Source of the DNA: Streptomyces antnestii | Lineage (GTDB): Bacteria > Actinomycetota > Actinomycetes > Streptomycetales > Streptomycetaceae | Direction of reading: 5' to 3' | DNA length: 64,000 nucleotides | Assembly: GCF_004005495.1 (NCBI RefSeq) | Contig: NZ_RZYA01000002.1 | Coordinates: forward strand, 62,001-126,000 | Part shown: positions 44,564-53,539 of the stretch, one piece after another | Position numbering within the stretch: position 1 is the first letter of the stretch | Layout: each line of letters begins with the position of its first letter | Made by a program: the position numbers and the translations under genes | Notes under the pieces: generated by a model | Told to the model about the DNA's origin: nothing | What the model saw: only the letters and a program-made list of their open reading frames with translations | The model's database searches: none

Positions 44564-45000
44564 GGTGGGTAATCCCTTGAGGTGCACGCCGAGTTGAGCG
44601 TGAGCAGTCTAATTACTCCCATGGTCTTTGGTAATAAACATTGCCCGAAGAAAACGATCAGCGAGTGCGTCATGATGGAGCCCGTGGGGTTGCCGACCTG
44701 CTGGTTTGACCGCCAGGGGCCGCGTGGCCACGCCGATGGGACACCTGGGCCGGGATGCTCGAAAATGGCTGAATTTCCCGGTGTCGGGTATCCGTCGAAC
44801 CCTCAGCTCCGTTACGGGGACAGTGCAAGGCCAGTTGTCATATTCCGATCCATGTGACCGGAAAGTGCATTGCTCGGCCACTTCGGGCACTTCCCCCGGG
44901 CGGATCGAGGGCTCACTGGCTGCGGCCGGTGCCGTCACTCGCCATTACGTAGCGGCCACGGTACCGGCCGCCCGCGCATGTCCGCCCGCCGCGCGAGCCG
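44564..45000. other. Intergenic region, no supported gene
   Basis: 437 bases with a less GC-rich stretch at 44605-44665. An ATTAC (44612) ... GTAAT (44631) inverted pair around CCATGG lies 49 bases before the MmyB-like gene and could be its operator. A 109-codon minus-strand frame here has no recognisable features. Confidence 0.4.
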
Positions 45001-46218
45001 TCACCTGGGCTTCTCGGCGCGGGCGGCGATGTTCCTGACGTAGTCCTCGACCGCCGCGTCGAGACCGATGTCGTGCTGGGCCCGCTCGGACAAGTACCAG
45101 CGGTGTTCCAGGAGTTCGTGGTACAGCTCGGCGGCGTCCGTCCGGTCCGGCGCGTGGCCGCGCACCGCTCGCACGGTCGGCCGGAACACGTCGCGCACCC
45201 ACCGGTGGGCCAGCACCTCGGCGCGGGCCGAGAGGGGATCGCCGGGAGCGTGGTCGTCCTGGGTGGCCATCCAGCTCTCCAGGTCGTTCAGGAGACGTCT
45301 CGCCTGGTTCTCCTCGGCGTCCATGCCGGTGAGGCGCAGGAGTTGGCGCTGATGATGGCCCGCGTCCACGACCTTCGGCACGAACGTGACCGTGTCCCCC
45401 TGGTCGGAGTGCGAGATCTGCATCTCCGCGACGTCGAACCCCAGGTCGTTCAGGCGGCGGATGCGGCGCTCCATGTGGTGGTGCTTGCCCGCCGGGTAGA
45501 CGGAGGTGCGGGTCAGCTCCGTCCACAGCCCGTCGTAGCGCTCGCCGATCTCCGTGCCGAACGCGATCGGGTCGATGGAGGGATGCAGCGCGCCGGACGC
45601 CTCCAGGTCCAGCATCTCGCCGCTGATGTTGACCCGCGCGAGCTCGATGTCGTACGCGCGCTGCCCGTCACTGAGGCGGGGGTGCAGCTCGCCCGTCTCG
45701 GCGTCCACGAGATAGGCGGCGTACGCGCCCGCGTCCCGGCGGAACAGCGTGTTGGAGAGCGAGCAGTCGCCCCACGCGAACCCCGCCAGATGCAGCCGCA
45801 CGAGGAGGACGGCGAGAGCGTCCATGAGGCGGTGCACGGTGCCGGGACGCATCGTCGTCTCGAACATCGACCGGTAGGGGAGCGAGCCGCCGAGATGGCG
45901 GGTGATGAGGACCGGTTCGAGGGGTGCCCCACCGGCGTCGGTCCGGCCGGTGACCACGGCGAGGGGGTCGACCGCCGGTATCGCGAACCGGTCGAGCGTG
46001 CACAGGAGTTCGTACTCGCGCAGCGCCGGCCGCTCGGCGAGTTCCTTCACGGCGACGACCTCGCTGCCCGCGCGTGCGTAGCGCACGACGTGCCGCGAGA
46101 TGCCGCGGGGGAGCGGCACGAGGCACTCGTCCGGCCACCGCTCCAGCGGTACGTGCCACGGCAGTTCGAGGAGGAGGGCCGGGTGTTCGGGGTTCGTGGC
46201 GCTGATCTGCAACGTCAT
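45001..46218 (-). CDS. DUF4032 protein with a kinase-like fold
   Basis: A 405-residue DUF4032 protein of actinobacteria. The N-terminal half resembles lipopolysaccharide-kinase-type folds: EVVAVKELAERPALREYELL with a conserved Lys-Glu, then LAGFAWGDCSLSNTLFRRD and YLVDAETGELH that mimic the catalytic and metal loops. The C-terminal half (about 230-405) holds the DUF4032 helices (HHHMERRIRRLNDLGFDVAEMQ; ELYHELLEHRWYLSERAQHD). Function unknown; phosphotransfer is only suggested by fold. Confidence 0.88.
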   Translation of the reverse strand: MTLQISATNPEHPALLLELPWHVPLERWPDECLVPLPRGISRHVVRYARAGSEVVAVKELAERPALREYELLCTLDRFAIPAVDPLAVVTGRTDAGGAPLEPVLITRHLGGSLPYRSMFETTMRPGTVHRLMDALAVLLVRLHLAGFAWGDCSLSNTLFRRDAGAYAAYLVDAETGELHPRLSDGQRAYDIELARVNISGEMLDLEASGALHPSIDPIAFGTEIGERYDGLWTELTRTSVYPAGKHHHMERRIRRLNDLGFDVAEMQISHSDQGDTVTFVPKVVDAGHHQRQLLRLTGMDAEENQARRLLNDLESWMATQDDHAPGDPLSARAEVLAHRWVRDVFRPTVRAVRGHAPDRTDAAELYHELLEHRWYLSERAQHDIGLDAAVEDYVRNIAARAEKPR

Positions 46219-46296
46219 ACGTGCTCAGTCCCTGGGTCGCGCGACGGGTCAGGGGTGATCGGACCCCGAAGCTGCGGTGCGGGTCAAGACCGGGAC

Positions 46297-46321
46297 CCAG
46301 GGGGTGTCGGACACCCCCTGG
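46297..46321. terminator. Hairpin terminator of the gntR transcript
   Basis: Perfect 11-bp arms CCAGGGGGTGT / ACACCCCCTGG with a 3-base loop, 23 bases beyond the stop of the minus-strand GntR gene. Confidence 0.85.
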
Positions 46322-46343
46322 CCCGCACCACCGCCGCACGGGG

Positions 46344-46985
46344 TCAGTCCTTGAGATGCTCCAGGATCCGGTGCATGCCGCTGTTCCAGTTCTCCTTGAG
46401 CGCGACGACCGCCGCGTCGACGTCGCCGCGCTGCAGGCACTCGGCGATCCGCTCGTGCTCCACCGCCGAACGCTCCAGCACGTCCTGGTCGCCCAGGGCC
46501 ATCTGCTCATAGCGGTGCATCGTCACCTTGAGGGAGGTGATCAGCTTCATCAGCCGGTCGTTCGTGCAGCCCGACAGGAGCAGGTCGTGCCACGCGTCGT
46601 CGTACCGCTCTATGACGTCGTGCGGCGCCTGCGGTGCCGAGAACGCGCGCGCCTCCTCGAGGAGCCGGGGAGCCGTCGCCGCCAGATGCCCGGGGTCGCT
46701 GGACTCCAGGGCCAGCGCCTCAAGGGTTGCGACGATCGCGGACAGATCGCGGAACTCCTGCGCGCTGAGCGGCGTGAAGCGGAAGCCCTTGCCGCGCTCG
46801 CTCGTGATGACGCCCTCGCGCTCCAGCGTGATCAGGGCCTCGCGCAGCGGCGTGCGGCTGACGCCGAGCTCGGTGGCGAGCTGACCCTCGTTGATCGGTT
46901 CGCTGGTCGCGATCGTGCCGCGCCCGAGGCGCTTGATCAGTTCCTCCTTGACCTGTTCGCGCAGCGGGCGGTTTTCGATTGGCAT
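46344..46985 (-). CDS. GntR family regulator (FadR/FCD subfamily)
   Basis: A 213-residue regulator with an N-terminal winged HTH (EGQLATELGVSRTPLREALI, TLEREGVITSERGKGFRF) and an FCD ligand domain (DAWHDLLLSGCTNDRLMKLI; EHERIAECLQRGDVDAAVVAL, where the His residues bind a metal). It is the last gene of a minus-strand run starting with gcvPA and most likely controls that catabolic operon in response to a carboxylic acid. Confidence 0.92.
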   Translation of the reverse strand: MPIENRPLREQVKEELIKRLGRGTIATSEPINEGQLATELGVSRTPLREALITLEREGVITSERGKGFRFTPLSAQEFRDLSAIVATLEALALESSDPGHLAATAPRLLEEARAFSAPQAPHDVIERYDDAWHDLLLSGCTNDRLMKLITSLKVTMHRYEQMALGDQDVLERSAVEHERIAECLQRGDVDAAVVALKENWNSGMHRILEHLKD

Positions 46986-47033
46986 GTGAGGCTGCCCTCC
47001 CCTTCGTCCGGTCGATTATCGGCTACCGGCGGG

Positions 47034-47780
47034 TCACGCGGTACCGGCGCCGTCGACGGGGATGATCGCGCCGCTCACGAACGCCGAGGCGTCCGAGGCG
47101 AGGAACGCCACGGTCTGGGCGATGTCGCGGGGCTGCCCGATCCGGCCGAGCGGACGGTCCGCCGCGTCGGCGTAGAACGCGTCGGAGCTCTCGCCGAGCT
47201 GACGGGCCTCCTCGGCGAGCATCCCGGTCGCGGTGTCGCCGGGGCAGACACAGTTCACGCGGATGTTGTCGGGGCCGTGGTCGATGGCCATGGCGCGCGT
47301 CATGTTGACGACGGCACCCTTCGAGGCGCAGTACGAGACGGCCCGGCCGCCGCCCCGGATCCCCCAGCCGGAGCCGGTGTTGACGATGGAGCCGCCGCCC
47401 CGCGCCGCCATCCCCGGGATCACCAGGCGGCTCATCAGCATCACCGAGCGGATGTTCACGGCCATCACCAGGTCCCAGTCGTCCTCCGTGATCTCGCAGA
47501 CGGTGGAACGGCGGATGATGCCGGCGTTGTTGAAGAGGACGTCCACGCCGCCGAACCGCTCCTGCGCCGTGTTCACCGCAGCCTCGCAGTCCTCGCGCCG
47601 GGACACGTCGCAGCGCACGAACGTGCCTCCGGTGTCCTTCGCCGTCTGCTCACCGCCCTCCGTGTCGATGTCGGCGATCACCACGCGGGCGCCGAGTTCG
47701 GCGAGGACCTGGGCGGTGGCGCGGCCGATGCCGGCTCCGCCGCCGGTGACGAGGGCGCGCTTGCCGTCGAGGGAGATCAT
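47034..47780 (-). CDS. SDR family NAD-dependent oxidoreductase
   Basis: A 248-residue short-chain dehydrogenase: ALVTGGGAGIGRATAQVLAE, the NAD-selecting Asp in VIADIDTEG, LFNNAGII, the catalytic Ser in VNTGSGWG, Tyr-Lys in SYCASKGAV, and the closing FVSGAIIPVDGAGTA. The ATG follows AAGGAG. It lies between the GntR regulator and the AcoX-like kinase gene and is part of the gcvPAB-associated set. Its substrate, perhaps a beta-hydroxy acid or amino-acid-derived alcohol, is not evident. Confidence 0.92.
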   Translation of the reverse strand: MISLDGKRALVTGGGAGIGRATAQVLAELGARVVIADIDTEGGEQTAKDTGGTFVRCDVSRREDCEAAVNTAQERFGGVDVLFNNAGIIRRSTVCEITEDDWDLVMAVNIRSVMLMSRLVIPGMAARGGGSIVNTGSGWGIRGGGRAVSYCASKGAVVNMTRAMAIDHGPDNIRVNCVCPGDTATGMLAEEARQLGESSDAFYADAADRPLGRIGQPRDIAQTVAFLASDASAFVSGAIIPVDGAGTA

Positions 47781-47838
47781 CTGGGGCTCCTTATGTTCTA
47801 TAGGGGGTGTACGGGATGTTCCGTAGGGGGCATACGGG

Positions 47839-49080
47839 TCACATGGCGAGCCGGTACAGCGACGTACGCCGCCTGCCGGTGATGACGCGGACGTGGCCGG
47901 CGAGCTCCGCGTCGAGCGCGTCGTCGCCGGTGTCGAGGAGGAGAGGGCGGCCGCCGAGCGCGGCGAGCTTCTGCTCGGTGCACACCACGAGGAGGTGTGC
48001 GCGGCCTCCCGACGCGCGCAGGACCCGGGGCGAGACCTGCTGGTTGCCACGGCCGAGGAGGAAGCCCTGGCCGCCGATGGGGGAGAGCGCGATCCAGGCC
48101 GGACCCAGCGTGAGGAGGGTGTCCTCCGTGGCGTCGCGGGCGACGACGTCCGGGGCGGCGCCGGGGCGCAGGCGCAGCACGTCGACCCCGGTGAGGGAGA
48201 CGTCCGCGCCGAGCGCGGCGGCGACGGCGCGGGTGGTGCTGCCGGGGCCGAGCGCGAGCAGGCCGTCACCGACCCGCTCGGCGACCTCGGCCGCGATGCC
48301 GCCGACCGCCTCCGGCGCGGTGGCCGTGCTGCCCGTCTTGCGCTGCTGTACGCGCACGGGCAGGTCGGGGACGGGCAGCCAGCCGAAGAGCCGGGACGTG
48401 ACACGGCCTTCGGCCAGGGCGTCCTCGTCGCGGTCCATCACCTCGGCGTCGCGCAGGCGCACGGCACCCTTGCGGTTCAGCCACGCGGCGGCGACCTCGC
48501 CCGCGGCGCGCGGGCTGACGGCGAAGACGGCCGAGTGCATCTTCACGCCGGTCGGCACGCCGAGTACGGGGCAGGGCGCGTCGCCGAGCGCGGCGAGCAC
48601 GTCCCGTGCGGTGCCGTCGCCTCCGGCGAAGAGCAGGAGGTCGACGCCCTCGGCGACGACGGCACGCACGGCGGCGGCCGTGTCGGCGGCCGACGTCTCC
48701 ACGCCCGACGTCTCCACGCCCGAGGCGTCGCGCCCGCCACCGGCCGCGTACACGACCCGCGCGGGCAGCCCGGCGACGGCGGCGGAGTCGGCCCCCAGGG
48801 GACCGGCGGCGGTGACGACGAGCGGGCGGGGAGAGCCAGGGGGCGCGTCTACCGTGCCGCCCACCCTCACCCCCGGCGCGACGCGCGCCAGCCCCGCGCC
48901 CGCCAACTCACCTGTCCGCAGCGCGAGTTCAGCAAGGGCCGCCGCCGCCCGCACCCCGGCGAGAGGTCGAGACCCGAGCGAGAGCGCCAGGCGCGCCCGC
49001 TCCGGCCCGTCCGTGCCGCCGAGGCCGACCCGGCCGCCGAGCCCGGCGACCGGGTTGACCACGAGGCCGACACGCGTCAC
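47839..49080 (-). CDS. ATP-NAD kinase-like protein (AcoX family)
   Basis: A 413-residue protein with a diacylglycerol/NAD-kinase fold: VGLVVNPVAGLGGRVGLGG at the start and the kinase signature LLLFAGGDGTARDVLAAL with the invariant GGDG. AcoX proteins of this family occur in acetoin and other catabolic operons with unknown substrate, so true NAD kinase activity is uncertain. The GTG at 49080 overlaps the stop of gcvPB (GTGA). Tight coupling to the decarboxylase genes points to a role in the same pathway. Confidence 0.87.
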   Translation of the reverse strand: MTRVGLVVNPVAGLGGRVGLGGTDGPERARLALSLGSRPLAGVRAAAALAELALRTGELAGAGLARVAPGVRVGGTVDAPPGSPRPLVVTAAGPLGADSAAVAGLPARVVYAAGGGRDASGVETSGVETSAADTAAAVRAVVAEGVDLLLFAGGDGTARDVLAALGDAPCPVLGVPTGVKMHSAVFAVSPRAAGEVAAAWLNRKGAVRLRDAEVMDRDEDALAEGRVTSRLFGWLPVPDLPVRVQQRKTGSTATAPEAVGGIAAEVAERVGDGLLALGPGSTTRAVAAALGADVSLTGVDVLRLRPGAAPDVVARDATEDTLLTLGPAWIALSPIGGQGFLLGRGNQQVSPRVLRASGGRAHLLVVCTEQKLAALGGRPLLLDTGDDALDAELAGHVRVITGRRRTSLYRLAM

Positions 49081-50678
49081 GGGCGGGCCGCCGCGCCGAG
49101 CACCTTGCGCCGGTAGGCGCGCCACGACACCGCCCACGTCGCCGGGTCGTCCAGGGCCTCCGGGCGTACCCGGTGGATCGTCGAGCGGTGCGGGGCCGTC
49201 CGTACCGTCTCCGGGTCCTCGTACGCCTCGCGGGCGATCTCAGCGAGGATCGCCGCGTACTCGTCGAGGTCGGCGCGCGTGTAGGACTCGGTCGGTTCAA
49301 GCGTCATGGGCTCGGGCACGACGTACGGGTGGTGGCTCGTCCAGTAGTGCGTGCCGAAGTCCGCCGCGCGCAGGCCGATGTCCTCGGAGTGCAGGCCCGT
49401 GTCCTGGTGGAGCTTCTCCCAGCTGTAGCGGACCTGTTCGACGCGCGGGCGTCCGGCCGCGTAGGGGACCGAGACGCCGGGGATCTGCCGCACCTTGTGG
49501 AGCAGGTAGTTGTTGTTGAGGACGGCCGTCTCGGCGGCGGCCCGCAGGCCCTCGGCGCCGAGCGACATGATCCACGCGTACGCGCGGACCAGGTTCGGGA
49601 CGACCCCGTAGAACGGCCGCATCTTGCCGACCGACTCGGGCCGGTCGTCGTCGAGCCGGTATGTGCCTGTCTCAGGATCCAACTCGACGGTGGGGCGCGG
49701 CAGATAGGGCGCCAGGGCCTCCGTGACCCCGCACGCGCCGGCCGCAGGACCGCCGCACGCGTGGGGCGTCGAGAACGTCTTGTGCAGGTTGAAGTGGCAC
49801 AGGTCGAAGCCCGCGTCCCGGGCCCGGGTGATGCCCAGGATGCCGTTCGCGTTGGCCTGGTCGTACGAGCACAGGCCACCCGCCTCGTGCACGATCCGCA
49901 CGAACTCCTCGATGCGCGGGTTGTAGATGCCCGTGTCCTCGGGGTTGGTGATGAGGAGGGCGGCCGTGCGCGGGCCGACCGCCGCCTTGAGCGCCTCGAT
50001 GTCGGGGTAGCCGTCGGCGTCCGGGTGGAGGGTGATGACCTTGAAGCCGGCCGTCTTCGCGCAGGCCGCGTTCGACGGGTGGGAGAAGATCGTCGTGATG
50101 ACCTCGTCGCGCTGCTCCAGCTCACCGCGGGCGGCGAAGTAGGCGCGGATCATGGCGACGTTGGTGTAGATCGCGGCGGAGCCCGCGCCCGGCTGGAGCG
50201 AGACCCGGTCCATGCCGGAGATCTCCTTGAGGAGCTGCTCCAGGCCGTGGATGATGCCGAGGACGCCCTGCACGGTGTCCTCGTCCTGGAGCGGGTGCAG
50301 CGCGGCGATCCTGGGGTCGCGCACGAACTGGTCGTTGACCTTGGGGCTGTACTTCATGGTGCAGGTGCCCTGGCCGACGTCGATGTTGAGGTCGGCGCCG
50401 AGGTTCTCCTGCGACAGGCGCAAGTAGTGCCGCAGGACCTGCTGTTGGGACATCTCGGGGAGCGCGGGCGGGGTCGCACGGCGCAGTGCGGCGGGTATCT
50501 CGACCTGGCCGACCGATGGGTCCGCCGTTGGTACGAGGACGCCCCGCTCGCCGGGCGAACCCAGCTCGAAGATCAGCTTCTCGTCCCAGGACGCCTGCTG
50601 GAAACGGCGCAGGCGCGGCTTGTCGGCGACGCGTGCCTCCTCGGGGGAGACGGACACGGGCGTGTGCGGGGCGCTCAC
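49077..50678 (-). CDS. gcvPB: Glycine dehydrogenase (decarboxylating) subunit 2
   Basis: A 533-residue PLP enzyme subunit, the C-terminal half of P-protein. The PLP lysine is in DLCHFNLHKTFSTPHACGGP. GADLNIDVGQGTCTMKYSPK, RVSLQPGAGSAA and the AFSHPSNAAC-like TTIFSHPSNAACAK segment are all typical. It pairs with GcvPA to decarboxylate glycine onto lipoyl-H protein. The GTG start overlaps the gcvPA stop by four bases. The first ~60 residues are an extension relative to compact homologues. No gcvT, gcvH or lpd is nearby. Confidence 0.92.
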   Translation of the reverse strand: MSAPHTPVSVSPEEARVADKPRLRRFQQASWDEKLIFELGSPGERGVLVPTADPSVGQVEIPAALRRATPPALPEMSQQQVLRHYLRLSQENLGADLNIDVGQGTCTMKYSPKVNDQFVRDPRIAALHPLQDEDTVQGVLGIIHGLEQLLKEISGMDRVSLQPGAGSAAIYTNVAMIRAYFAARGELEQRDEVITTIFSHPSNAACAKTAGFKVITLHPDADGYPDIEALKAAVGPRTAALLITNPEDTGIYNPRIEEFVRIVHEAGGLCSYDQANANGILGITRARDAGFDLCHFNLHKTFSTPHACGGPAAGACGVTEALAPYLPRPTVELDPETGTYRLDDDRPESVGKMRPFYGVVPNLVRAYAWIMSLGAEGLRAAAETAVLNNNYLLHKVRQIPGVSVPYAAGRPRVEQVRYSWEKLHQDTGLHSEDIGLRAADFGTHYWTSHHPYVVPEPMTLEPTESYTRADLDEYAAILAEIAREAYEDPETVRTAPHRSTIHRVRPEALDDPATWAVSWRAYRRKVLGAAARP

Positions 50679-52066
50679 TTGACGATCTCCTGAAGGGTCT
50701 CGGCGAGCCGGTCGATGTCGGCCTTGGTGTGGACTTCGGTGACGCAGTACGCGGCCTCGTGCGTGCCGGTCGGTGTGCCGCCGAAGATGCCCCGTTCCTT
50801 GAGGTCGGCGCGGATCTCGGCGGCGGTCCTGCCGCCCGTGTAGCGGACCGTGAAGTCGGCGAAGTGCAGGGCGTCGCCGTACGGGACCTCGATGCCGGGC
50901 ACCTCGGCGAGGCGGGTGCGGGCGTACGCGGTGAGGTTGAGGATCGTCTCGCCGATCTCGCGCATGCCCTGCGGGCCCATCAGGGCGAGGTAGACCCCGG
51001 CGCCGATGCCGTGCAGGGCGGCGGCGGTGCCGACCCACTCCTTGCCCTCCTCGCGCAGTGCGAACGAGGTCCGCTCGTAGGCGACGTCACCGAACCCGTA
51101 CTCGCCCTCGACGCTCGTGGGCACGAGGCCGAACAGGCGCGACGGGTACTCGGCGACCAACGTCTCGTCGTCCCGCGTGGCGATGAAGCCCGCGTTGCCG
51201 CCGCCGAAGCTCTGGTGCAGGCCGAGCGGCTGGATGTCGCCGCACGCGATGTCCGCGCCGTACGAGGAGGGCGGGGCGAGGACGCCGAGCGTGAGCGGGT
51301 TGCAGCCCACGACGTACAACGCGCCCGCCTCGTGGGCGAGTTCGGCGAGCCGGGGCAGTGCCTCGTCGACGATGCCGAGAGCGGAGGGCGCGTCGGCGTA
51401 CACGGCGGCCGTGTCACCGGCCGCCAGTGTTTCGCGGACCGCGTCGAGGTCGGCGCGTCCGGTGGCCGGGTCGACCGGGATGACGGTCACGTCGTGGTCG
51501 GGCCGCACGTAGTCGACGATCCGGGAGAGCTTGTCGGCGTCGATCGCGCTGGCGACGACCAGGCGGCGGCGTCCGGTGATGCGGCCGGCCATGCGCAGGG
51601 CGGTGCCGGAGGCCTGGAAGCCGTCGTACACCGGGACGTTGACGACCTCGACGTCGAGCAGCTCGGCCATCATCGACTGGTACTCCCACAGCGCCTGGAA
51701 GCGGCCGTGGTCCTCGTAGGGCTCGCCCGCGTACGCCGTGAGGAACTCGCTGCGGTTGACCACCTCGTCCACGACGGCGGGCACGTGGTGCTGGTAGCAG
51801 CCGGAGCCGAGGAAGCTGAGCGCCTGCCGTGTTGAAGTGTTGCGGCTGAGCAGCTGCTCCATATGGCGGGTGAGTTCGGCCTCCGAACGGAGCGGGGCCG
51901 GCAGGTCGAGCGGCCGGTGCAGCCGGACGGCGTCCGGGATGTCGGCGTAGAAGTCCTCGACGCTCGCCGCGCCGATCTCGTCGAGCATCGCCTGCCGCAC
52001 GGCGGGGACCGCGTTCGGTATGTAGGGGTGGACGTAGGACGGGGCGGAGCCCTGGGGTGACGTCAT
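50675..52066 (-). CDS. gcvPA: Glycine dehydrogenase (decarboxylating) subunit 1
   Basis: A 463-residue N-terminal half of P-protein. It has SYVHPYIPNAVPAVRQAMLD, the FLGSGCYQHHVPAVVDEVVN motif, EYQSMMAELLDVEVVNVPVYDG and ADIACGDIQPLGLHQSFGGG. The two-subunit P-protein is usual in Firmicutes and archaea; most Streptomyces glycine cleavage systems use a single-chain GcvP, so this split pair is probably an additional, catabolic system. ATG at 52066 has GAAAGG upstream. It heads the minus-strand operon and is divergent from the sugar ABC transporter. Confidence 0.92.
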   Translation of the reverse strand: MTSPQGSAPSYVHPYIPNAVPAVRQAMLDEIGAASVEDFYADIPDAVRLHRPLDLPAPLRSEAELTRHMEQLLSRNTSTRQALSFLGSGCYQHHVPAVVDEVVNRSEFLTAYAGEPYEDHGRFQALWEYQSMMAELLDVEVVNVPVYDGFQASGTALRMAGRITGRRRLVVASAIDADKLSRIVDYVRPDHDVTVIPVDPATGRADLDAVRETLAAGDTAAVYADAPSALGIVDEALPRLAELAHEAGALYVVGCNPLTLGVLAPPSSYGADIACGDIQPLGLHQSFGGGNAGFIATRDDETLVAEYPSRLFGLVPTSVEGEYGFGDVAYERTSFALREEGKEWVGTAAALHGIGAGVYLALMGPQGMREIGETILNLTAYARTRLAEVPGIEVPYGDALHFADFTVRYTGGRTAAEIRADLKERGIFGGTPTGTHEAAYCVTEVHTKADIDRLAETLQEIVK

Positions 52067-52118
52067 GCCGCGCCTTTCGCGTGAGCCGACGGAAGTCTGA
52101 AGCAGCAAAAGTCTTTGT

Positions 52119-52126
52119 GTGTACAC
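52119..52126. promoter_or_regulatory. Candidate GntR operator core
   Basis: Palindrome GTGTACAC in an AT-richer stretch, 53 bases before gcvPA. FCD-type GntR sites often have a GTNTACAC-like core, so the clustered gntR product is the likely binder. It also lies upstream of the divergent sugar operon. Confidence 0.42.
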
Positions 52127-52197
52127 CTCTTGACGGCGAGCTCCGTCATTCAGTGTTCTGAATACAGCATTAGGCATTCAGGCTCCAGGAGGCAAGA

Positions 52198-53535
52198 GTG
52201 TCAACAAGACCCACCCGACGGGTTGTTCTGGCCACAGGTCTCGCGGCCGCGGCATCGTCCCTGGTCAGCGGATGCGCCATGGGAGGCGCGGGCGGCGGGG
52301 GCACCCGCGACATCGACGGCAACAAGGCTGACAAAAAGGGCAAGGTCAGCGGAAAGATCACCGTCTGGTCGTGGGACGTGGCCGCCAAGGCGATGAAACG
52401 CCTGGCCCGCACCTTCGAGCAGCGCCACCCCGGCACCACCGTCGACGTCGTCGACATCGGCTACGACAACGCCTACGACAAGCTCACCGTCGGCCTGCGC
52501 GCCGGCTCGGGCCTCGCCGACGTCCTCACCGTCGAGGGCGACCACATGCCGCGCTACACGGCCAACTTCCCGAGCGCCTTCTACGACCTGACGAACCTCG
52601 GCGGCCGCTACGGCGGCGACTTCGACCGCGCCGCATGGAGCACCGTCACCGGCAGGAAGAGCGCCGTACTCGCCCTGCCCTGGGACATCGGCCCCTGCGC
52701 GCTCTACTACCGCACGGACCACTTCCGCGCCGCCGGAGTCGACCCCAAGTCCCTGCTGACCTGGGACGACTACGTGACGGCCGGCGTACGGATCAAGAAG
52801 GCCACCGGCCACAGACTGCTCATCCAGGACTCCACCGACGCGGGCATCCTGCCGATGCTGCTCCAGCAGCAGGGCCAGTCCTACTTCAAGGGCGGCCGCG
52901 TCGCCGTCGACACCCCCGAGGCCGTACGGGCCATGACGCTGATGAAGACCCTGCACGACAAGGGACTCGTCGACTACGAGAACGGCTGGGACGGGTTCGT
53001 CACCGGCACCAAGGAGGGCAAGGCCGCCACCACACCCACCGCCGCCTGGTGGACGGGCACGCTCACCGACGAGATGCCCGAGCTGAAGGGGAGGTTCGGT
53101 GTGACACCCCTGCCGGGCTTCACCGCCGACGGCACCCGCACGTCGAACATCGGAGGCTCCACCCTCTGCGTCCCCGCACAGAGCAAGAACCCGCGCCTGG
53201 CCTGGGCGTTCATCGAGTTCCTGCTCACCAGCAAGGCGAACCAGGTCTCCATGCTCAAGCACGAGGGCCTGTTCCCGGCCTATCTGCCCGCGCTCGACGA
53301 CCCGTATCTGAGCGCGAAACAGGAGTACTTCGGCGGACAGGCGGCCCTCGACGTGTTCGCCCGGCTCGCCCGCAACATCCCGCCCGTCGAGTACACCAAG
53401 GACGACGCCAAGGCCTCCGACATCATGATCTCGACCGTCAACGGCGTGATGCTGCGCGGCAAGGACCCGCGCACCGCACTCGACGCGGCGGCACGCCAGA
53501 TCGCCGCGGCCACCGGACGCGAGCGGGTGAAGTAG
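52198..53535 (+). CDS. Sugar ABC transporter solute-binding lipoprotein
   Basis: A 445-residue family 1 extracellular solute-binding protein. The signal peptide ends in a lipobox VSGC (Cys26), so the mature protein is membrane-anchored. Typical segments are KGKVSGKITVWSWD, WDIGPCALYYRTDHFRAAGV and LLQQQGQSYFKGG. GTG at 52198 follows AGGAGG. It begins a five-gene operon with two permeases and two glycosidases, so it most likely binds an oligosaccharide containing beta-galactoside or related links. No ATPase gene is present; a shared MsiK-type ATPase is probable in this genus. Confidence 0.93.
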   Translation: MSTRPTRRVVLATGLAAAASSLVSGCAMGGAGGGGTRDIDGNKADKKGKVSGKITVWSWDVAAKAMKRLARTFEQRHPGTTVDVVDIGYDNAYDKLTVGLRAGSGLADVLTVEGDHMPRYTANFPSAFYDLTNLGGRYGGDFDRAAWSTVTGRKSAVLALPWDIGPCALYYRTDHFRAAGVDPKSLLTWDDYVTAGVRIKKATGHRLLIQDSTDAGILPMLLQQQGQSYFKGGRVAVDTPEAVRAMTLMKTLHDKGLVDYENGWDGFVTGTKEGKAATTPTAAWWTGTLTDEMPELKGRFGVTPLPGFTADGTRTSNIGGSTLCVPAQSKNPRLAWAFIEFLLTSKANQVSMLKHEGLFPAYLPALDDPYLSAKQEYFGGQAALDVFARLARNIPPVEYTKDDAKASDIMISTVNGVMLRGKDPRTALDAAARQIAAATGRERVK

Positions 53536-53539
53536 CCCG

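Noticed and set aside
44609..44938. 109-codon minus-strand frame in the gap before the DUF4032 gene
   Set aside because: No ribosome site, atypical composition with many Arg/His/Pro and no similarity to DUF397 or other partners of MmyB-like regulators.
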